Assembly (NCBI RefSeq): GCF_014649875.1 | Contig: NZ_BMTW01000013.1 | Location: 62,001-126,000, forward strand | Reading direction: 5' to 3' | DNA length: 64,000 bases | DNA from: Streptomyces rubiginosohelvolus | Lineage (GTDB): Bacteria > Actinomycetota > Actinomycetes > Streptomycetales > Streptomycetaceae | Shown here: in pieces, positions 18,340 to 26,986 of the stretch | Position numbering within the stretch: the stretch's first letter is position 1 | Layout: every line of letters starts with the position of its first letter | Notes under the pieces: model-generated | What the model saw: only the letters and a program-made list of their open reading frames with translations | The model's database searches: none | Told to the model about the DNA's origin: nothing | Made by a program: the position numbers and the translations under genes

Positions 18340-19560
18340 ATGACCGTCCGAGCACCGGACATTCTGTCGCCAGAGTTCGAGAGAGACCCGTATGCGGCGT
18401 ATCGCCGCATGCGACAGGACGCGCCACTCCTGTGGCACGAGGCCACGAAGAGTTACATCGTCTCGCGCTACGAGGACGTGGAGCGCGTCTTCAAGGACAA
18501 AGCCGGTGAGTTCACCACCGAGAACTACGACTGGCAGATCGAGCCCGTGCACGGGCGGACGATTCTCCAGCTCAGCGGGCGCGAGCACGCCGTACGCCGG
18601 GCCCTCGTCGCGCCCGCCTTCCGGGGTGCCGACCTGCGGGACAAGTTCTTACCGGTCATCGAGCGCAATTCGCGCGAATTGATCGACCGGTTCCGCGACT
18701 CCGGTTCCGTCGATCTGGTGGCCGACTACGCCACCCGATTTCCCGTGAACGTCATTGCGGACATGCTCGGTCTGGACAAGTCCGACTATGAGCGTTTTCA
18801 CGGTTGGTATACGGCCGTCATCGCCTTTCTCGGTAATCTCTCCGGCGACCAGGACGTGGCGCGGGCCGGTGAACGTACGCGCGTCGAGTTCGCCGAGTAC
18901 ATGCTGCCGATCATCCGCAAACGGCGGGAGGCGCCGGGCGGCGATCTGCTGTCGACGCTCTGCACCGCGGAGGTCGACGGGGTCCGCATGAGCGACGAGG
19001 ACGTCAAGGCGTTCTGCAGTCTGCTGCTGGCGGCGGGCGGGGAGACCACAGACAAGGCCATCGCCGGTATCTTCGCCAACCTGCTCACGCACCCGGAGCA
19101 GTTGGCGGCGGTCCGCGCCGACCGGAGCCTGATAGCCCGCGCCTTCGCCGAGACGCTGCGCTACACCCCGCCGGTGCACATGATCATGCGCCAGTCGGCG
19201 ACGGACGTGGAGCTGAGCGGCGGCACCGTACCGGCGGGCTCCACGGTGACCTGCCTGATCGGCTCCGCCAACCGGGACGAGGACCGCTACCGCGACCCCG
19301 ATGTCTTCGACATCTTCCGCGAGGACCTGACCGCCACGAACGCGTTCTCGGCGGCGGCCGACCATCTCGCCTTCGCGCTCGGCCGGCACTTCTGCGTGGG
19401 TGCCCTGCTGGCCAGGTCCGAAGTCGAGACCGGGGTGGGCCAGTTGCTGGACGCCATGCCCGATCTGCGGCTGGCCGACGGCTTCGACCCGGTCGAGAAC
19501 GGGGTGTTCACCCGGGGGCCGAAGAGCCTGCCGGTGCTTTTCACACCGGTAGCGGGCTGA
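18340..19560 (+). CDS. Cytochrome P450 converging on the conservon
   Basis: A soluble 406-aa bacterial class I P450. The I-helix has LLLAAGGETTDKA (acid-Thr pair present), the K-helix ExxR is ETLRYTPP, and the haem loop is FALGRHFCVGALLARSE with the axial Cys. The start at ATG 18340 is preceded by AAGGGAG; an in-frame start at 18298 lacks a ribosome site. All catalytic motifs are intact, unlike the P450 converging from the other side. In Streptomyces, P450 genes often accompany conservons, so this may work with the cvn genes, although it has its own promoter and direction. Confidence 0.95.
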   Translation: MTVRAPDILSPEFERDPYAAYRRMRQDAPLLWHEATKSYIVSRYEDVERVFKDKAGEFTTENYDWQIEPVHGRTILQLSGREHAVRRALVAPAFRGADLRDKFLPVIERNSRELIDRFRDSGSVDLVADYATRFPVNVIADMLGLDKSDYERFHGWYTAVIAFLGNLSGDQDVARAGERTRVEFAEYMLPIIRKRREAPGGDLLSTLCTAEVDGVRMSDEDVKAFCSLLLAAGGETTDKAIAGIFANLLTHPEQLAAVRADRSLIARAFAETLRYTPPVHMIMRQSATDVELSGGTVPAGSTVTCLIGSANRDEDRYRDPDVFDIFREDLTATNAFSAAADHLAFALGRHFCVGALLARSEVETGVGQLLDAMPDLRLADGFDPVENGVFTRGPKSLPVLFTPVAG

Positions 19561-19580
19561 CGGCACGCCGTCGTCCACGG

Positions 19581-19616
19581 GCGGCCGGGCCGGGGAACGC
19601 TTCCCGGCCCGGCCGC
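19581..19616. terminator. Bidirectional terminator between two P450 genes
   Basis: GCGGCCGGGCCGGG (19581-19594) and CCCGGCCCGGCCGC (19603-19616) form a perfect 14-bp stem with an 8-nt loop between the two convergent P450 genes; it could serve both. Confidence 0.8.
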
Positions 19617-19658
19617 TCGCCCCGGCCACCCGGAAGGGTTCCCCGGCCCCGGCTCTCG

Positions 19659-20951
19659 CTACTGCGCCATCGGACTGAACTGCACCGGCAGCGCCGACAG
19701 TCCGCGCATCCAGATCGAGGGCCGCCACGTCAGCTCCGCCGGTTCGACGGCCAGCATCAGGTCCGGCAGCTGTTCCAGCAGCGTCTCCACCGCCGTCCGG
19801 GCCATCACGTCGGCCAGCAGCGGTGCGGGGTAGGGGCAGCGGTGCTCGCCGCCGCTGAACGACAGGTGCGCGGAGTTCTCGGCCCCGACGTACGCCTCCG
19901 GCCAGATCTCCGGGTCGGTGTTGGCGGCGGCGATGCCCAGGACCAGGCAGTCGCCCGCCCGGATGTGCCGGCCGCCGAGCTGGGTGTCCCGTACGGCCCA
20001 GCGGCCGATGAAGTTCTGCGTCGGGGTGTCCAGCCACAGCACCTCGTTGAGCGCCTCGCCGACGCTGAGCCTGCCGCCGGAGACGTTCACCGCGAAGCGT
20101 TCGTCGGTCAGCAGCAGCCGCAGCGTGTTGCAGATCCAGTTGGCGGTGGGCTGCTGGGCGGCGGCGATCACCGAGATCAGGTCCTGGACGATCTCCTCGT
20201 CGGTGAGCCCCGCGCCGTGCGTCACCATGCGGGAGGTGACGTCGGGGCCGGGTACGGCCCGCTTGTCCTTGACCAGTTGGCGCAGCCGGTCGCCGACCCG
20301 CCCGTAGGCCGCCACCGGGTCGTCGCCCTCACCGGCGTCGAGCGAGATCCGCAGGTCGTCCACCAGTTGCTGGGTGTCCGAGCCCGACACCGGCATCCCG
20401 CACATCTGGACCACGGCCCGCATCGGCAGGGCGTGGACGTAACTGCTCATCAGCTCCGTCCGGCCGCTTCCGGCGAAGTCCGCGATGAGCCGCTCGGCGA
20501 TGCGCCGGCAGTCGCGGGCCAGCTCGAACTGGTCGACGCCCTCCAGCGCTTCGGTGATGACCCCGGCCCTGCGGCGGTGCTCGTCGCCCTCCGTGAAGAG
20601 CACCGACGGCTGGTAGCCGACGAACGGCAGCAGGGGCCAGTCCGGCGGAATGCTGTCCCACTGGTTCCAGCGGCGCGAGTCCCGTGCGAACAGCTCGTCG
20701 TGCGTAGTGACGTAGGAGAGTTCGGCGTACCCGAGGACCAGCCAGGCCGGTACGTCACCGTCGAGCAGGACCGGCGCCACCGCGCCGTGCTCCCGCCGCA
20801 GCGAGCGGTAGAGCTCCGTGGGCGTCTGTTGGTAGGAGGCGCCGGACAGGCGTACGGCACCGGGGGCGACCGGGCAGCCGGAGGGGGCGGTGGCGCCCGT
20901 AGCGCGGGGGGAGCCGAAGGAAGGATCGAAGGACGGGCTGGAGGTGCTCAT
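19659..20951 (-). CDS. Conservon cytochrome P450, CYP157-like, lacking the ExxR Arg
   Basis: A 430-aa P450, last gene of the conservon. The haem loop is FSGGEHRCPYPAP with the axial Cys. Two otherwise conserved sites are changed: the I-helix reads VIAAAQQPTANW, with no acid-Thr pair, and the K-helix ExxR reads EVLW, with Trp for Arg. Streptomyces CYP157 members without ExxR have been described, so this is probably a feature of the lineage rather than decay. The ATG at 20951 overlaps the GTPase stop (ATGA), so the two proteins are made together. Substrate unknown. Confidence 0.92.
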   Translation of the reverse strand: MSTSSPSFDPSFGSPRATGATAPSGCPVAPGAVRLSGASYQQTPTELYRSLRREHGAVAPVLLDGDVPAWLVLGYAELSYVTTHDELFARDSRRWNQWDSIPPDWPLLPFVGYQPSVLFTEGDEHRRRAGVITEALEGVDQFELARDCRRIAERLIADFAGSGRTELMSSYVHALPMRAVVQMCGMPVSGSDTQQLVDDLRISLDAGEGDDPVAAYGRVGDRLRQLVKDKRAVPGPDVTSRMVTHGAGLTDEEIVQDLISVIAAAQQPTANWICNTLRLLLTDERFAVNVSGGRLSVGEALNEVLWLDTPTQNFIGRWAVRDTQLGGRHIRAGDCLVLGIAAANTDPEIWPEAYVGAENSAHLSFSGGEHRCPYPAPLLADVMARTAVETLLEQLPDLMLAVEPAELTWRPSIWMRGLSALPVQFSPMAQ

Positions 20952-21562
20952 GGTGTCGTCTCCCGGGCGATGGCCATCGTGCGCAGATGGTCGACGAGCG
21001 TGATCAGGACGTTCTTGCTGGAGGTCCGGACCCGGGCATCGCAGTCGATCATCGGGATGTGCTCGGGCAGGGCCAGGGCCTGACGGATCTCTTCGAGGGG
21101 GTGGGCGACGTCGTCGTCGAACCGGTTGACCGCCACCACGAACGGGGTGCCGTGGTGTTCCAGCCGGTCGATCGCGTACCAGGAGTCGTCCATCCGGCGG
21201 GTGTCCACGAGGACGACCGCGCCGAGCGTGCCGGAGAACAGCCGGTCCCACAGGAACCAGAAGCGCTCCTGCCCCGGGGCGCCGAACAGGTACAGCACGA
21301 TGCGCTCGTTGAGGCTGATGCGGCCGAAGTCGAAGGCGACCGTGGTGGTCGTCTTGGCGTCGACGCCGCTCGTCTCGTCGACGCCGACACCGGCCTGGGT
21401 CATGATCTCTTCGGTGTTCAGCGGCCGGATCTCGCTCACCGAGCGGACGAGCGTGGTCTTGCCGACGCCGAACCCTCCGACCACGACTATCTTCAGGCCG
21501 GTCTCGGCGGCGTCGGCCAGCGGGGTGCGCTGGGCGGGCAGCTCACAGCTTCCGGAGACCAT
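20948..21562 (-). CDS. cvnD: Conservon small GTPase CvnD
   Basis: A Ras-like/MglA-type GTP-binding protein of 204 aa. The P-loop VVVGGFGVGKTTLV is at about residues 26-39, the G3 region is FGAPGQERFWFLW, and the base-recognition motif is VAVNRFDD in place of NKxD. Conservon GTPases are thought to respond to the CvnA/CvnB pair in a GPCR-like complex at the membrane. Start overlaps the end of cvnC by 20 nt, and its stop overlaps the P450 start. Confidence 0.95.
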   Translation of the reverse strand: MVSGSCELPAQRTPLADAAETGLKIVVVGGFGVGKTTLVRSVSEIRPLNTEEIMTQAGVGVDETSGVDAKTTTTVAFDFGRISLNERIVLYLFGAPGQERFWFLWDRLFSGTLGAVVLVDTRRMDDSWYAIDRLEHHGTPFVVAVNRFDDDVAHPLEEIRQALALPEHIPMIDCDARVRTSSKNVLITLVDHLRTMAIARETTP

Positions 21563-21902
21563 GGAGCACCTCCTTCAGCAGTTCGGAGTCGGGGAGTTCG
21601 GAGTGCGAGGCGGCCACGCGGGGGTGGCGGGCGGTGATGCGGCCCATGACGTGGAGGTCGTCGAGCAGGATGCGGACCACGGTGACCGGGAGGGAGAGCT
21701 CGGCGGCGATCTCGACGACGGCGGTCGGGTGGCTGCACAGGTCGAGGATCCGCGCGTGCTCGGACTGCATGCCGGGGGTCGGCCGGGACTCGCTGACCAC
21801 CAGGGTCACCAGGTCGAACGAGTCCGCGGCGCGGCTGCGTCCGCCGGTGACCGTGTAGAGCCGGTCGGGGGCTCCGGTGTCGACGGGGCGCCGGGGCGTC
21901 AC
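21543..21902 (-). CDS. cvnC: Conservon DUF742 protein CvnC
   Basis: A 119-aa DUF742 protein with a winged-helix look: RLYTVTGGRSRAADSFDLVTLV, then HARILDLCSHPTAVVEIAAEL and VRILLDDLHVMGRI. These are always found between the roadblock gene and the GTPase gene in conservons. The start is GTG at 21902, overlapping the cvnB stop (GTGA). Confidence 0.94.
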   Translation of the reverse strand: MTPRRPVDTGAPDRLYTVTGGRSRAADSFDLVTLVVSESRPTPGMQSEHARILDLCSHPTAVVEIAAELSLPVTVVRILLDDLHVMGRITARHPRVAASHSELPDSELLKEVLHGLRKL

Positions 21903-22345
21903 GAGGGACTCCCCGGCGACGTACGTCCCGGAGAAGCGCTCCCCGGTACGGTGCCGCGCGGTGCGGCGCGCAGGTGCTCGCCGATCTGGTCGACCATCTG
22001 CGTCATCTGGTTGCCCACGATGCTGGGGTCGGCCTCCTCCGTGGCGACGACGGCCAGATGCGCGCCCTCACCTGCCTCGACGATGAACAGCAGGCCGCCG
22101 TGGAACTCGGTCATCGAGTGCCGGACGCCGCCGGAACCGTCGCCGAACTCGATGGAGGCGCCCTGCGCCAGCGCCTGCATGCCCGAGCAGATGGCCGCCA
22201 GCTGGTCGGCCTGGTCGAGGGTGAGGTGCTCGCTCCAGCAGAGCTTGAGCCCGTCGCGGGACAGGGCCAGGGCGTGCCGCGTGCCGGGGGTCTGCTCCAG
22301 CAGCCTCTGCAGGAGCCAGGTGAGGCTGTTGTCCGTTGTCTGCAT
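21899..22345 (-). CDS. cvnB: Conservon roadblock/LC7 protein CvnB
   Basis: A 148-aa roadblock/LC7 (MglB-like) protein: LLQRLLEQTPGTRHALALSRDG, the LDQADQLAAICSGMQAL helix, and GGLLFIVEAGEGAHLAVVA. In other systems such proteins act as GTPase regulators. The C-terminal 25 residues are Pro/Gly/Ser-rich. The ATG at 22345 lies 114 nt downstream of the cvnA stop, the only sizeable gap in this operon. Confidence 0.94.
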   Translation of the reverse strand: MQTTDNSLTWLLQRLLEQTPGTRHALALSRDGLKLCWSEHLTLDQADQLAAICSGMQALAQGASIEFGDGSGGVRHSMTEFHGGLLFIVEAGEGAHLAVVATEEADPSIVGNQMTQMVDQIGEHLRAAPRGTVPGSASPGRTSPGSPS

Positions 22346-22459
22346 GATGAGTGACGGGACCGTGGCGCCGGGATCCGGCCGACGGCCCGTACCTCCAATC
22401 TCGGATGTTCGAGCGAGCGCGTCCGGTGGCCCCGGACACCCTGTGGATGGCGTTCCTGG

Positions 22460-24391
22460 CTACGGCGCGGAGGACTGTGGCGGCGGTACGGTCCCGGCGT
22501 CCGGCTGCTCCGCTGCCGCCGCGTTGTCCTGGGGCCGCCGGCCGCGCTGGAAGGCGCCGAACTGCTGGCCGGCGGTGCGGGGCGGGGTGGCCCGGGGTGT
22601 GTCGCCCCGCGGGTTCGCCGCGGAGGTGGGAGCGGGCGCGCCACGGTGCCGGCCGCGCTCGCGCTCCGCCTCGCCCATGGTGCGGCCGGGCGTGCGGACG
22701 GGCAGGCCGCCGGGGGTGGAGGCCGCCGCCGGGCGGGCCGCGGGCTGCTGCGGCTCACGCGGGCGGACGACCAGGGGGTCGGGGGCGGCGGGAGCGGGGG
22801 CCGGCATCGGCGCGGCGGGGGCGACGGCTTCCGGCAGGGAGGGCGTCGCGGGTACGGGCGCGGGCACCGGCGACAGGGGTTCCGGCGACACGGGTTCCGG
22901 CGTGAGCGTGCCCGTGGGGGCGGGAGCGGGTACGGCCGTGGGCGCGGGCGTCGGCGTCGCGGCTGCGGCGGCTTCCCGGAGGCTCGGCACGACCGTATGG
23001 CTCTCGCGGGACTCCTGGGCGATCAGATGCCTCGGCAGCAGGACGACGACGCCGGTGCCACCGCGCGAGGACGGCCGGTAGTTGACGCTGATCCGGTGCT
23101 TGAGCGCGAGCCGTCCCACCACGGCGAGGCCGAGGCGCGTGCCCTGGAGGGCCGCGAGGTCGGTCAGCCGCCCGGCGACGGAGTCCGCGGCCCGCCGCAT
23201 CGCCGCGTCGGCCATCTTCAGGCCGCTGTCCTCGATGGTGACGACGATGCCGGTGCCGCGCTCCTCGACGTAGACGTGCACCTCGTCGATGGGCGGCGAG
23301 AAGTTGGCGGCGTTGTCCATCAGTTCGGCGAGGAGGTGCATGACGCCTTCGGCGGCGAAGCCGGAGATGGCGACGTTCGACGAGCAGTGCAGCCGGACCC
23401 GCTGGTAGGCGGCGATCCGGCCGACCGCGCCGCGAAGGATGCTTTCCATCACGATCGGCCTGTTCCAGGCGCGGCTGGGCCGGCCGCCCATCAGCAGGGC
23501 GAGGCGGTCCGTCATCAGGCCGAGCTGCGAGGTGCTGTGGTCCAGCTTCAGCAGATCGCCGAACACCTCTTCGCCGTGACGTTCCTGCATGGTGCGCAGG
23601 TCGGCGAGCATGCTGACGGACTTGGCCTGGACGCGGCTGAGCGCCTTGGCGGACGCGGTCTGCGCGGCGAGGGCGCGGCGTTCGCTGAGCGCGAGCTCCC
23701 GGAGCACCGCCTCGACGGACGCGCGCAGCAGCGGCTGGTCCGGGAGGTACACCTCGGCCTGCACCGCGGCGCCGGACTCGCCCTCACGGAGCCGGGCGGC
23801 CACACTCGGCAAGGTCTCGCGGGTGAAGCGTTCGACCTCGGAGGTCAGGGCGTGCAACTCGTCGCGGAGCCGGGCGTTCTCCCTGCCCAGTTCGTCGTGG
23901 ATCCGCGTGCTCTCGGTGCGCAGGGCGGCGGTCTGCCGCTCCTGCCCCTCGACCGTGGCCGCGAGGGCGTGCAGCAGCTTGCGCTGACGCGGCCCGCGCG
24001 GGAGCGGTACGCGGCCGAGGGCCTCGTCGGCCGGTACTCCGCCGCGTACCAGCTGGAGCAGCGCGGGCAGGGCCACGTCGGCGGTGTGGGCGGTGTCCGC
24101 TTCGAGCGCGGTCAGTGAGGTCTTGAGCCGTTCGGCCTCGGCGTTGCGGGCCGAGGCGGCGCGCTCGGTACGCCGGGCGATGGCGTGCGCGGCGGCGAGC
24201 GTGACGGCCAGGACAACCCAGGCGGTGACCACCACCGCCACCGCCCAGCCGCGCGCCCCGGACGGGGCCAGGAGGACGGCCACGGCTCCGGCGACGGCGA
24301 GTACGGACAGCACGGCCACAAGCGGCGCCGTCGCCGCCCCGGGCGCTTTCATCGGCCTCCGCCGCTGACTGGCTGGTACGGGTTCTGGCAT
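22460..24391 (-). CDS. cvnA: Conservon sensor kinase-like protein CvnA
   Basis: A 643-aa membrane protein with two hydrophobic helices at about residues 20-42 and 47-70, a long coiled coil to about 200, an H-box-like region LLKLDHSTSQLGLMTDRLALLMGG, and a HATPase domain with ELMDNAANFSPP (N box) and VVTIEDSGLKM. The last 150 residues are a Pro/Ala-rich linker. The DxG motif of the ATP site is altered to DSG, as is usual for conservon kinases, so catalytic activity is uncertain. The start at 24391 follows GAGGGA. First gene of cvnABCD-P450. Confidence 0.93.
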   Translation of the reverse strand: MPEPVPASQRRRPMKAPGAATAPLVAVLSVLAVAGAVAVLLAPSGARGWAVAVVVTAWVVLAVTLAAAHAIARRTERAASARNAEAERLKTSLTALEADTAHTADVALPALLQLVRGGVPADEALGRVPLPRGPRQRKLLHALAATVEGQERQTAALRTESTRIHDELGRENARLRDELHALTSEVERFTRETLPSVAARLREGESGAAVQAEVYLPDQPLLRASVEAVLRELALSERRALAAQTASAKALSRVQAKSVSMLADLRTMQERHGEEVFGDLLKLDHSTSQLGLMTDRLALLMGGRPSRAWNRPIVMESILRGAVGRIAAYQRVRLHCSSNVAISGFAAEGVMHLLAELMDNAANFSPPIDEVHVYVEERGTGIVVTIEDSGLKMADAAMRRAADSVAGRLTDLAALQGTRLGLAVVGRLALKHRISVNYRPSSRGGTGVVVLLPRHLIAQESRESHTVVPSLREAAAAATPTPAPTAVPAPAPTGTLTPEPVSPEPLSPVPAPVPATPSLPEAVAPAAPMPAPAPAAPDPLVVRPREPQQPAARPAAASTPGGLPVRTPGRTMGEAERERGRHRGAPAPTSAANPRGDTPRATPPRTAGQQFGAFQRGRRPQDNAAAAEQPDAGTVPPPQSSAP

Positions 24392-24905
24392 GGATGCGGT
24401 CCCTCAGTTCTACCGACAGTTCTACCGAGCAGAAGGTGTGCGGCCGCTCCGAGAAGGTGCAGTTCACCTGGCGAATCGGAGAAAAGCGGAAGCAGCCTTT
24501 CCTGTCAGGGGTTGACCTCATCGTAGACATGCTTGTGCGGAGGTTGATCCGGTGAGCGGCATAGTCCGTAGGCAGAGTGATTTTGTCGGGAAGTGGCCAG
24601 CGGGCTGCGGCTGTTGTGGTAATTGCGAGGCGGTGCGCCGCGTTGACCGGCGTCGGGCCGGAATGAGCCCCGGGGGAATGGTCGGGGCATATGCGCCATG
24701 CCTGCCGACCGGCTTCGGGGCGGGCCGCGAAGTGCTGACTCCCCGGGTGCCGGGGAATTCTTTTCGGCCAATCTGGAAAGCCTCGCCGGATCATATCGGG
24801 CGAGGCTGCGGGGCCGGTAAATCCGGTATGGCACCGGTAAATGCTCAGTGACACCAGTAAACGGTGGGACGCCGTTGCGCGCGGGATGACGCCGCGCGCA
24901 ACGCG
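24392..24905. other. 514-nt gap between the conservon and DUF397
   Basis: No convincing gene. It should carry the conservon promoter. A direct repeat CAGTTCTACCGA is at 24405-24416 and 24417-24428, just before the cvnA ribosome site, and the GC content is lower around 24480-24560. Three degenerate GGTAAA repeats lie at about 24816-24860. A hairpin at 24780-24806 is listed separately. Confidence 0.5.
24780..24806 (-). terminator. Possible terminator of the XRE-DUF397 operon
   Basis: GCCTCGCC (24780-24787) and GGCGAGGC (24799-24806) form an 8-bp stem with an 11-nt loop, 100 nt downstream of the DUF397 stop. Confidence 0.5.
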
Positions 24906-25112
24906 TCAGTCGGTGACGACCCCGGCGATGAACGCACTCCAGGCGGCGGCGGGGACGACGAGTGCGGGGCCGGTGGGGTTCTTGCTGTCACGCACCGGGA
25001 CGACGCCGGGGAATCCGTCCGCCACCTGCACGCAGTTGCCGCCCTCCTGGTTGCTGTAGCTGCTGCTGCGCCAGTCGGCGGCGGTCGGATCGGGACGGGG
25101 CACTCGCTGCAC
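24906..25112 (-). CDS. DUF397 protein
   Basis: A 68-aa DUF397 protein: WRSSSYSNQEGGNCVQVAD, then VPVRDSKNPTGPALVVPAAAWSAFI. Such proteins accompany XRE/DUF5753 regulators in great numbers in Streptomyces and act as their partners or antagonists in a few studied cases. The start is taken as GTG at 25112; a later GTG nearby is possible. Its 5' end lies out of frame inside the 3' end of the XRE gene. Confidence 0.9.
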   Translation of the reverse strand: MQRVPRPDPTAADWRSSSYSNQEGGNCVQVADGFPGVVPVRDSKNPTGPALVVPAAAWSAFIAGVVTD

Positions 25113-25932
25113 GGTAATCGGCCTCCAGTACGGATCGGATCAAGGCGAGTGACATCAGCGGCGGCAGCGCCATCGCCCTGAGCTGATCGTAAGTGAGAAC
25201 GAACCGTTCGACCTCGTCCGGTTCCTCGGTCAACTGGCCGTAATGCGCGCCCTCCGTGTAGGCGACGTCGGTGCCGTCCGGCATCACCAGCACCGTGAGG
25301 GAACCGCCCAACGAACCGTGCGCGCCCTGGTTGAACGGCAGCACCTGGATCGTGACGTTGGGCTCCTCGGCCATCCTCAGCAGTCTCTCCAACTGGCCGC
25401 GCATCACGGCGGATCCGCCGACCGGCCGACGCAGCACGGCCTCGTCGAGGATGATCCACAGCTCCGGCCGGTCCGGGCCGGTCAGCCGCACCTGCCGGTC
25501 GAGCCGGGCCGCGAGACGTTCCTCCAGATGCTCGGCGTCCCGCAGCGTGTGGCCCACGCTCAGCAACGCCCGCGCGTACTCCGGTGTCTGCAACAGACCG
25601 GGCACGGCGTGCGAGGCGTACTCGCGGATCACCGCCGCGCGGGCGGAGTACGCGATGAACGCCCGCGACCAGTCCGGGAACGCCTCGCGGTAGACGTACG
25701 GCCAGAGGTCGATCAGTAAGTCGTCCGCCACCAGCTCCTTGTCCAGGACCCGGGTCAGCTCCAGCGTGGGCTTCGCGCCGGTCGCCCGCTCCAGTTGGGC
25801 GATCCGGCTGCTGACCACGTGCGCGAGCGAGCCCACTTCGGCCTGGGTGAGTCCGGCAGCGACGCGGAGCTTGCGCAGGCGCGACCCGAAGAGGGCCGCC
25901 ATGGAGGACTGCGGGTCAATTGCTTTGGCCAT
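24988..25932 (-). CDS. XRE-family regulator with DUF5753 domain
   Basis: A 314-aa DNA-binding protein. The HTH is at about residues 14-60 (LRKLRVAAGLTQAEVGSLAHV, SRIAQLERATGAKP), followed by the DUF5753 domain with the typical PGLLQTPEYARALL and VLRRPVGGSAVMRGQLERLL. The last 40 residues or so overlap the DUF397 gene in another frame for 125 nt and are rich in Gln/Arg/Gly, looking like a read-through tail. Divergent from the ATPase gene at 26070. Confidence 0.93.
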   Translation of the reverse strand: MAKAIDPQSSMAALFGSRLRKLRVAAGLTQAEVGSLAHVVSSRIAQLERATGAKPTLELTRVLDKELVADDLLIDLWPYVYREAFPDWSRAFIAYSARAAVIREYASHAVPGLLQTPEYARALLSVGHTLRDAEHLEERLAARLDRQVRLTGPDRPELWIILDEAVLRRPVGGSAVMRGQLERLLRMAEEPNVTIQVLPFNQGAHGSLGGSLTVLVMPDGTDVAYTEGAHYGQLTEEPDEVERFVLTYDQLRAMALPPLMSLALIRSVLEADYRAASAPSRSDRRRLAQQQLQQPGGRQLRAGGGRIPRRRPGA

Positions 25933-26069
25933 GGGGCTGCTTCCGATTCTTACGGCCTGCGGGGTAAGGCGCTGTCACCTTCCGAGGCTAGGGCGCACGG
26001 CCGACTCTTGAGTACGGAACGTCACGGAACCCGCACGTGCGGGTGACGTGAGAGGAGTCGAGTGAACGG

Positions 26070-26585
26070 ATGGTCGGCATGACCGGGAAGAGGACGACTG
26101 CGGCGAACAGTGCCGACGGGCAGGAGGAGCCCCCACCCCTCCCGCGCCGCTTCGGCCTGACCGCCAACGGCTACGGGAGCCTGTCGCGGCAGTTCCCCTC
26201 GACGCCCAGGGGAGCACGGCTCGCCCGCCGCACGGTGGTGCGGCAGCTGGGGTACTGGGGGTTCGGGCCGATGACGGACGCGTCGTGCTCGGTGGCCCTG
26301 GTGGTGGCGGAACTGGCCGCCAACGCGGTGTGCCACGGGCGGTTGCGGGGGCGGAACTTCCACGTGCGGGTGGATTACGAAGGCCCGGCGAGCCGCTTCC
26401 GTATCGAGGTCTCGGACGCCGTGCTCGGCCGGACGCCCGAGCACGCGACGCTGCCCCCGGAGGACCAGGAGTCGGGGCGTGGCGTGGAGTGCCTGGCGAC
26501 GAAGTGGGGGTGGGAGCCCCGGAACCCGATCGGGAAGATCGTGTGGGCGGAGGTGGCGGCCGGCCCGCCTGCCGGCGGGGCGTGA
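26070..26585 (+). CDS. Anti-sigma-type ATP-binding protein (HATPase)
   Basis: A 171-aa single-domain GHKL ATPase like RsbW/SpoIIAB anti-sigma kinases: LVVAELAANAVCHGRLRG (N box), FRIEVSDAVLG, and ESGRGVECLATKWGW. Proteins of this kind are usually next to XRE/DUF397 pairs, as here, and are thought to join in a regulatory switch. GAGGAG lies 12 nt before the ATG. Confidence 0.9.
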   Translation: MVGMTGKRTTAANSADGQEEPPPLPRRFGLTANGYGSLSRQFPSTPRGARLARRTVVRQLGYWGFGPMTDASCSVALVVAELAANAVCHGRLRGRNFHVRVDYEGPASRFRIEVSDAVLGRTPEHATLPPEDQESGRGVECLATKWGWEPRNPIGKIVWAEVAAGPPAGGA

Positions 26586-26596
26586 GGGTGCCCGCC

Positions 26597-26986
26597 CTAC
26601 GCGCTCTGCATGATCTGGATCAGGTTGCCGCAGGTGTCGTCCAGGACGGCGGTGGTGACGGGGCCCATCTCGGTCGGCTCCTGGGTGAAGCGGACGCCGA
26701 GCTTGCTGAGCCGGTCGAACTCCGTCCGTACGTCGTCCACGGCGAAGGCGGTGGCCGGGATGCCGTCCTCGACCAGGGCCGTCGTGTACGGCTTCACGGC
26801 GGGGTGCTTGTCCGGCTCCAGGAGGAGTTCGGTGCCGTCGGGGTCCTCCGGCGAGACCACGGTCAGCCAGCGGTCCTCGCCGCCGAGCGGGACGTCGTGC
26901 TTCTTCGTGAAGCCGAGGACGTCCGTGTAGAAGCGCAGGGCCTTCTCCTGGTCGTCGACGAAGACGCTGGTCAGGTTGATTCTCAT
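26597..26986 (-). CDS. VOC/glyoxalase-like protein
   Basis: A 129-aa vicinal-oxygen-chelate protein with two beta-alpha-beta-beta-beta modules: VFVDDQEKALRFYTDVLGF at the start and GPVTTAVLDDTCGNLIQIMQ at the end. Family members include lyases, dioxygenases and antibiotic-binding proteins; the substrate is unknown. The ATG overlaps the ArsR stop (ATGA), so the two genes form one operon. Confidence 0.92.
   Translation of the reverse strand: MRINLTSVFVDDQEKALRFYTDVLGFTKKHDVPLGGEDRWLTVVSPEDPDGTELLLEPDKHPAVKPYTTALVEDGIPATAFAVDDVRTEFDRLSKLGVRFTQEPTEMGPVTTAVLDDTCGNLIQIMQSA

Noticed and set aside
24552..24851. A 99-codon frame with a CGCCGNC cluster in the conservon-DUF397 gap
   Set aside because: No ribosome site, no recognised family, and codon use not like neighbouring genes; more likely chance.
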